Of a stretch of DNA of 9,879 nucleotides, positions 7,406-9,879 are shown piece by piece. Origin of the DNA: Bdellovibrio sp. (GTDB lineage Bacteria > Bdellovibrionota > UBA1018); the NCBI GenBank assembly GCA_016213345.1, contig JACRAO010000043.1:1-9879 (forward strand), given 5' to 3'. The position numbers were made by a program, and so were the translations under genes. The notes beneath the pieces are model-generated. The model had not been told where the DNA came from. It saw only the letters and a program-made list of their open reading frames with translations, and ran no database searches. Within the stretch, counting starts at the first letter, position 1, and each line of letters begins with the position of its first letter.

Positions 7406-8885
7406 TAAAAAATTAGTATTTTTATTTCTTTTATTCATAATGTGTACTATTTTTCAAACTCAAATCTTTTCGTCTGAACAAGAAGAAAAAAATATAAAGA
7501 TTCTTGAAAATTTTTGGCCAAGCCATAGTGATATTGACCCTATTATTTTAAAAACAGCCGGGGATTGGAATTTTTTACAACTTATTTACTCCACCCTAGT
7601 AGAAATGGGTTCTTCAAATACAGTTCGTCCTGCCATGGCAGAAAAATTGGAACAAAATATTGATGGGACTAAGTGGGTTTTTTATTTAAGAAAAAATTTA
7701 AAATGGTCCGATGGCACTAAAATAGAAAGCCATCAGGTTATGGAGTCAATTCAACGAGCACTCCAGGGCACAACACACACCCAACTGTCAAACTATGTGG
7801 AATCCATTGAAACGAATAAGGAACATCAGATTATATTTAAAATGAAAAAAACACCTGATAACTTTTTGAACACTATAGCCTTTATTGATTTAGCCATTGT
7901 CCACCCAGAGTCTTATAAGAATAAAACATTTACTTGGAAAACTCCACTCAGCGGAGCTTTTACAATTCAAAGTTTAGAAAAACAAAAAATTGTACTTATT
8001 GAAAATCCATATTTCTGGGATACATCTACCAATAGAATCAAAACAGCAACTTTAATCAAATCTAATGTTTCATCAAAGGATATGGAATTGCTACTAAAAG
8101 AAGATTTTGATGCTGTACAGCTATCTCCTGGATTTATATCTATACAAGAAGATTTACTTAAATTGCAAAAAAAATATACTCTTTTTAGTGGAAACACAGA
8201 TTTTTTATTCTGTCTTACTTTTTCAAGAAAAAGAATTAAAGACAAAACGCTGGATTTGTCAATTCGCAGATTTTTATATTTTATGATTTATCAAGAATTT
8301 TGGAGAGAACAAAAAAATTCTTCATTTAGAGCAACTGGTCTAAGACCTCCTGGCAGCATGGGCGCATTAAGCCAACAGGAATTTGACAAAGTTTTTTTAA
8401 ACTTAAAACAAGCAAAAGCTAAAATAAAAAAAATAGACCTTTTGATGAGTAAAAAATTTAGAAATAGATCTGTCGTTGTTAAACTGATTAAAACTCTATC
8501 TGGATTAGACTTTAAGATAAATGAAATTACTGTACCTAGCGAAAAATATACTGCCATCGAAAATTCAGGTGAATACGATATTGCAGTAAATTTTTTAGGT
8601 GCCTCTGAATCAGATCCAGACACGGCTTGGAGAATATACAATGGCTCTTATTTTCCAGACAGCGCAATTACACAAGAAGATCTAAATAAGGCTCAATTAG
8701 AAAGCAACAAAGAAATAAGATTAAATATGTATAAAAATCTTGAAATACGCTCCATAGAACAAGCTTTTTTTATACCACTTAAAAACGAAGTGACTTATAT
8801 ATTAACAAGTAAAAAAGTAAAATTAGACACATTTTTAGCTACAGATTGGGGACTGCAACTACATAAGTTAAAATACAATAAATGA
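7392..8885 (+). CDS. Periplasmic peptide-type solute-binding protein (SBP_bac_5 / OppA-like)
   Basis: A 497-residue protein starting with GTG inside the preceding ORF. It has an N-terminal signal peptide (MRSLNKK, a hydrophobic stretch, probable cleavage near residues 27-30) and no lipobox, so it is expected to be free in the periplasm. The family-5 hallmark is clear at KWVFYLRKNLKWSDGTKIES (about 94-113), matching 'w.F.LR..vkWsDGtp'. Further typical parts are the PLSGAFTI and NPYFWD segments and a C-terminal FIPL motif. Length fits the family, which binds oligopeptides, nickel or sugars for ABC importers. No permease or ATPase gene lies in this window, so it may serve a general permease or act as a sensor rather than an importer subunit. 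It is coupled to the small peptide ORF upstream and overlaps the YcaO gene by ATGA, which suggests a peptide ligand related to that locus (inference). Confidence 0.92.
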   Translation: MRSLNKKLVFLFLLFIMCTIFQTQIFSSEQEEKNIKILENFWPSHSDIDPIILKTAGDWNFLQLIYSTLVEMGSSNTVRPAMAEKLEQNIDGTKWVFYLRKNLKWSDGTKIESHQVMESIQRALQGTTHTQLSNYVESIETNKEHQIIFKMKKTPDNFLNTIAFIDLAIVHPESYKNKTFTWKTPLSGAFTIQSLEKQKIVLIENPYFWDTSTNRIKTATLIKSNVSSKDMELLLKEDFDAVQLSPGFISIQEDLLKLQKKYTLFSGNTDFLFCLTFSRKRIKDKTLDLSIRRFLYFMIYQEFWREQKNSSFRATGLRPPGSMGALSQQEFDKVFLNLKQAKAKIKKIDLLMSKKFRNRSVVVKLIKTLSGLDFKINEITVPSEKYTAIENSGEYDIAVNFLGASESDPDTAWRIYNGSYFPDSAITQEDLNKAQLESNKEIRLNMYKNLEIRSIEQAFFIPLKNEVTYILTSKKVKLDTFLATDWGLQLHKLKYNK

Positions 8886-9739
8886 TTCAAAATCAGTTAG
8901 CAAAAAAACTATTAAAGAACAAAATAATAAAAAATATATACTTTTCTAATCCTGAAGAGTTTTATTTAGAAAACATTCAATATTGGTATTCTATTTGCAA
9001 ACTAGAAACGCAACACAATGAACACTCTATTGGTTATGGAGTTTCAAGAAAACTCGAGGTTGCAAAACTTAAATCCTTCATGGAAGCAGTGGAAAGATTA
9101 ACAACTAAAGACAAACTATTTCATGGGTCCGCCTGCTATTGGTTTAGTGCTTTAGCCAAATGGCATGCAAAACTTGAAATGATCGAAAGAGACACATGGC
9201 TAAAGTTTCTGATTTTTAATTACCCTGTTGTGCACTGTATTAGTAAAAAAGAAATACAAATTTTAGAGGTTCCTTCTTTTCATAAAGACATTTTTGTATA
9301 TTTTTCATTTTATAAAAATTATTTATGTACTCCTTATGGGGTAGGTGCTTCATATAATAAAAACATGGCACTTGATCACTCACTCTGTGAATTAGTACTT
9401 TCTCTAATAAGACACAAGTATAAAGATTGTTCCAGCGACAACACTATGTATGGTGTACTCCATCAAAGAACCATTAAGGCAGAGTTTAAAGATAAAACAT
9501 CATTGAACCATTTTAATTGTTATGATTGTAAAAATTTAGAAATAAAAAATGCTGTATCCCACTTTGAAATACTTTCTAACTGTTGCTCTTGGCCGATTTC
9601 AGTCGCAACAGTGTCGTCATCTGCTTATCTAAGGTGGGATTTAAATTGGTTATTAGATCCAAACATTGAACATCATAATAATACAATTTTAGACCATTAT
9701 AAAATAAAACCAAATCCTAATTTATTAGCAATTGGGTAA
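8882..9739 (+). CDS. Compact YcaO-domain protein, putative peptide-backbone-modifying ATPase
   Basis: A 285-residue protein whose ATG overlaps the previous stop as ATGA. Three YcaO signature blocks occur in order: SIGYGVSRKLEVAKLKSFME with EAVER (E68, E71, R72); GSACYWFSALAKWHAKLEMI with ERD (E99, E102, R103); and YGVGASYNKNMALDHSLCEL (about 152-171). The Glu pairs match positions that bind Mg-ATP in this family. YcaO proteins use ATP to activate peptide amides, making azolines, thioamides or amidines in RiPPs, and also act on ribosomal proteins. Here only about 30 residues separate the first and second blocks, where about 100 are usual, so it is unusually short. Cys are frequent, including CYDC (213-216). 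The end KPNPNLLAIG recalls the Pro-rich YcaO tail but is not the typical PxPxP. No leader-binding E1-like partner or TfuA is seen. Activity is uncertain because of the missing middle segment. Confidence 0.82.
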   Translation: MIQNQLAKKLLKNKIIKNIYFSNPEEFYLENIQYWYSICKLETQHNEHSIGYGVSRKLEVAKLKSFMEAVERLTTKDKLFHGSACYWFSALAKWHAKLEMIERDTWLKFLIFNYPVVHCISKKEIQILEVPSFHKDIFVYFSFYKNYLCTPYGVGASYNKNMALDHSLCELVLSLIRHKYKDCSSDNTMYGVLHQRTIKAEFKDKTSLNHFNCYDCKNLEIKNAVSHFEILSNCCSWPISVATVSSSAYLRWDLNWLLDPNIEHHNNTILDHYKIKPNPNLLAIG

Positions 9740-9879
9740 GGGTCTGTCCATGAATAAACTAGACAATCGGCGTGAAGACTTTTGGTGCAGATTTGGATGA
9801 GCCGATTGAGAAAAATGCGAGGCATAGCACGGCCTATGTTGAGCGTTTTTCGATTGAGGCGAATTCAAAGGTGCCCAAA
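9740..9879. other. GC-richer structured sequence after the YcaO gene, possible mobile-element end or RNA
   Basis: Immediately after the YcaO TAA the sequence changes to about 46% GC by my count, against roughly 30-35% in the gene before it, and begins GGGTCTGTCC (9739-edge region). Two hairpins follow in tandem. The first has perfect 8-bp arms CAATCGGC (9764-9771) and GCCGATTG (9801-9808). The second spans 9810-9851 with paired GAAAAATGC/GCGTTTTTC and GCATAG/CTATGT arms around CACGGC. CGATTGAG occurs twice (9803, 9851). No ORF longer than 16 codons starts here. An insertion-sequence end, a MITE-like repeat, or a structured RNA fit; the window edge prevents a decision. Confidence 0.45.
9810..9851. 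repeat. Long imperfect hairpin at right edge
   Basis: Nine paired positions (one T-G), a symmetric 3x3 internal loop (GAG/TGA), six more pairs (one wobble) and a six-base loop. The regular pairing over 42 bases in otherwise unstructured sequence suggests selection for structure in RNA or single-stranded DNA. Confidence 0.6.

Noticed and set aside
7967..8641. Two minus-strand open frames inside the binding-protein gene
   Set aside because: Antisense to a well-supported SBP_bac_5 gene, without ribosome sites.
9836..9844. GTTGAGC resembling the attC R' box GTTRRRY within a hairpin
   Set aside because: No matching RYYYAAC partner at the expected position and no integron integrase or cassette array; likely chance.
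1..9879. CRISPR array or tRNA/rRNA genes
   Set aside because: No regularly spaced repeats and no tRNA- or rRNA-like conserved segments were seen on either strand.

Overview
The window is low-GC bacterial DNA: most genes are A/T-rich, with many AAA/ATT codons and runs of A. It carries a Gram-negative style gene set, including a periplasmic solute-binding protein and a membrane histidine kinase with a C-terminal receiver. The lineage is not settled by sequence alone. The low GC, the HAxx-type hybrid kinase ending in a KPMAPFVPI-like tail, and an HNH-nuclease remnant of a type I associate with Bdellovibrionota/Oligoflexia suggest that group or a similar predatory or host-associated Gram-negative. 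This is a tentative inference.

Left part (1-1971, minus strand): three co-oriented genes that probably form one operon. They are, in transcription order, a small single-pass membrane protein (1657-1971), an Hpt protein with a CheW-like C-terminal half and no kinase domain (761-1564), and a long charged coiled-coil protein that runs off the left edge (1-735). None has a certain function; the Hpt gene points to phosphorelay or chemotaxis-like signalling.

Middle (2232-5087, plus strand): a complete uvrA (excinuclease ABC subunit A), separated from the left operon by a 260-bp divergent intergenic region with an imperfect dyad. It is followed by a short repeat-like patch and a rho-independent terminator. 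The 5249-5514 stretch then holds a decayed HNH endonuclease gene, with one in-frame stop inside the HNH motif and another disruption upstream.

Right part (5536-9739): a minus-strand hybrid sensor histidine kinase is divergent from a tightly packed plus-strand operon. That operon has three genes: a 68-residue ORF with a hydrophobic export or anchor segment and a short polar Cys/Ser/Thr-containing tail (7199-7405), an SBP_bac_5 (OppA-like) periplasmic binding protein (7392-8885, overlapping by 14 nt with a GTG start), and a compact YcaO-domain protein (8882-9739, ATGA overlap). YcaO enzymes activate peptide backbone amides with ATP. Together with a possible small exported peptide, a peptide-type binding protein and a divergent membrane kinase, this is the strongest candidate for an undescribed system: a modified peptide that is exported, captured and sensed, or a RiPP-like locus. 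The link is inferred from gene order, not shown.

Right edge (9740-9879): base composition jumps to about 46% GC directly after the YcaO stop codon, and two consecutive long hairpins occur. This looks like the end of a mobile element, a MITE-like repeat or a structured RNA, cut by the window edge.
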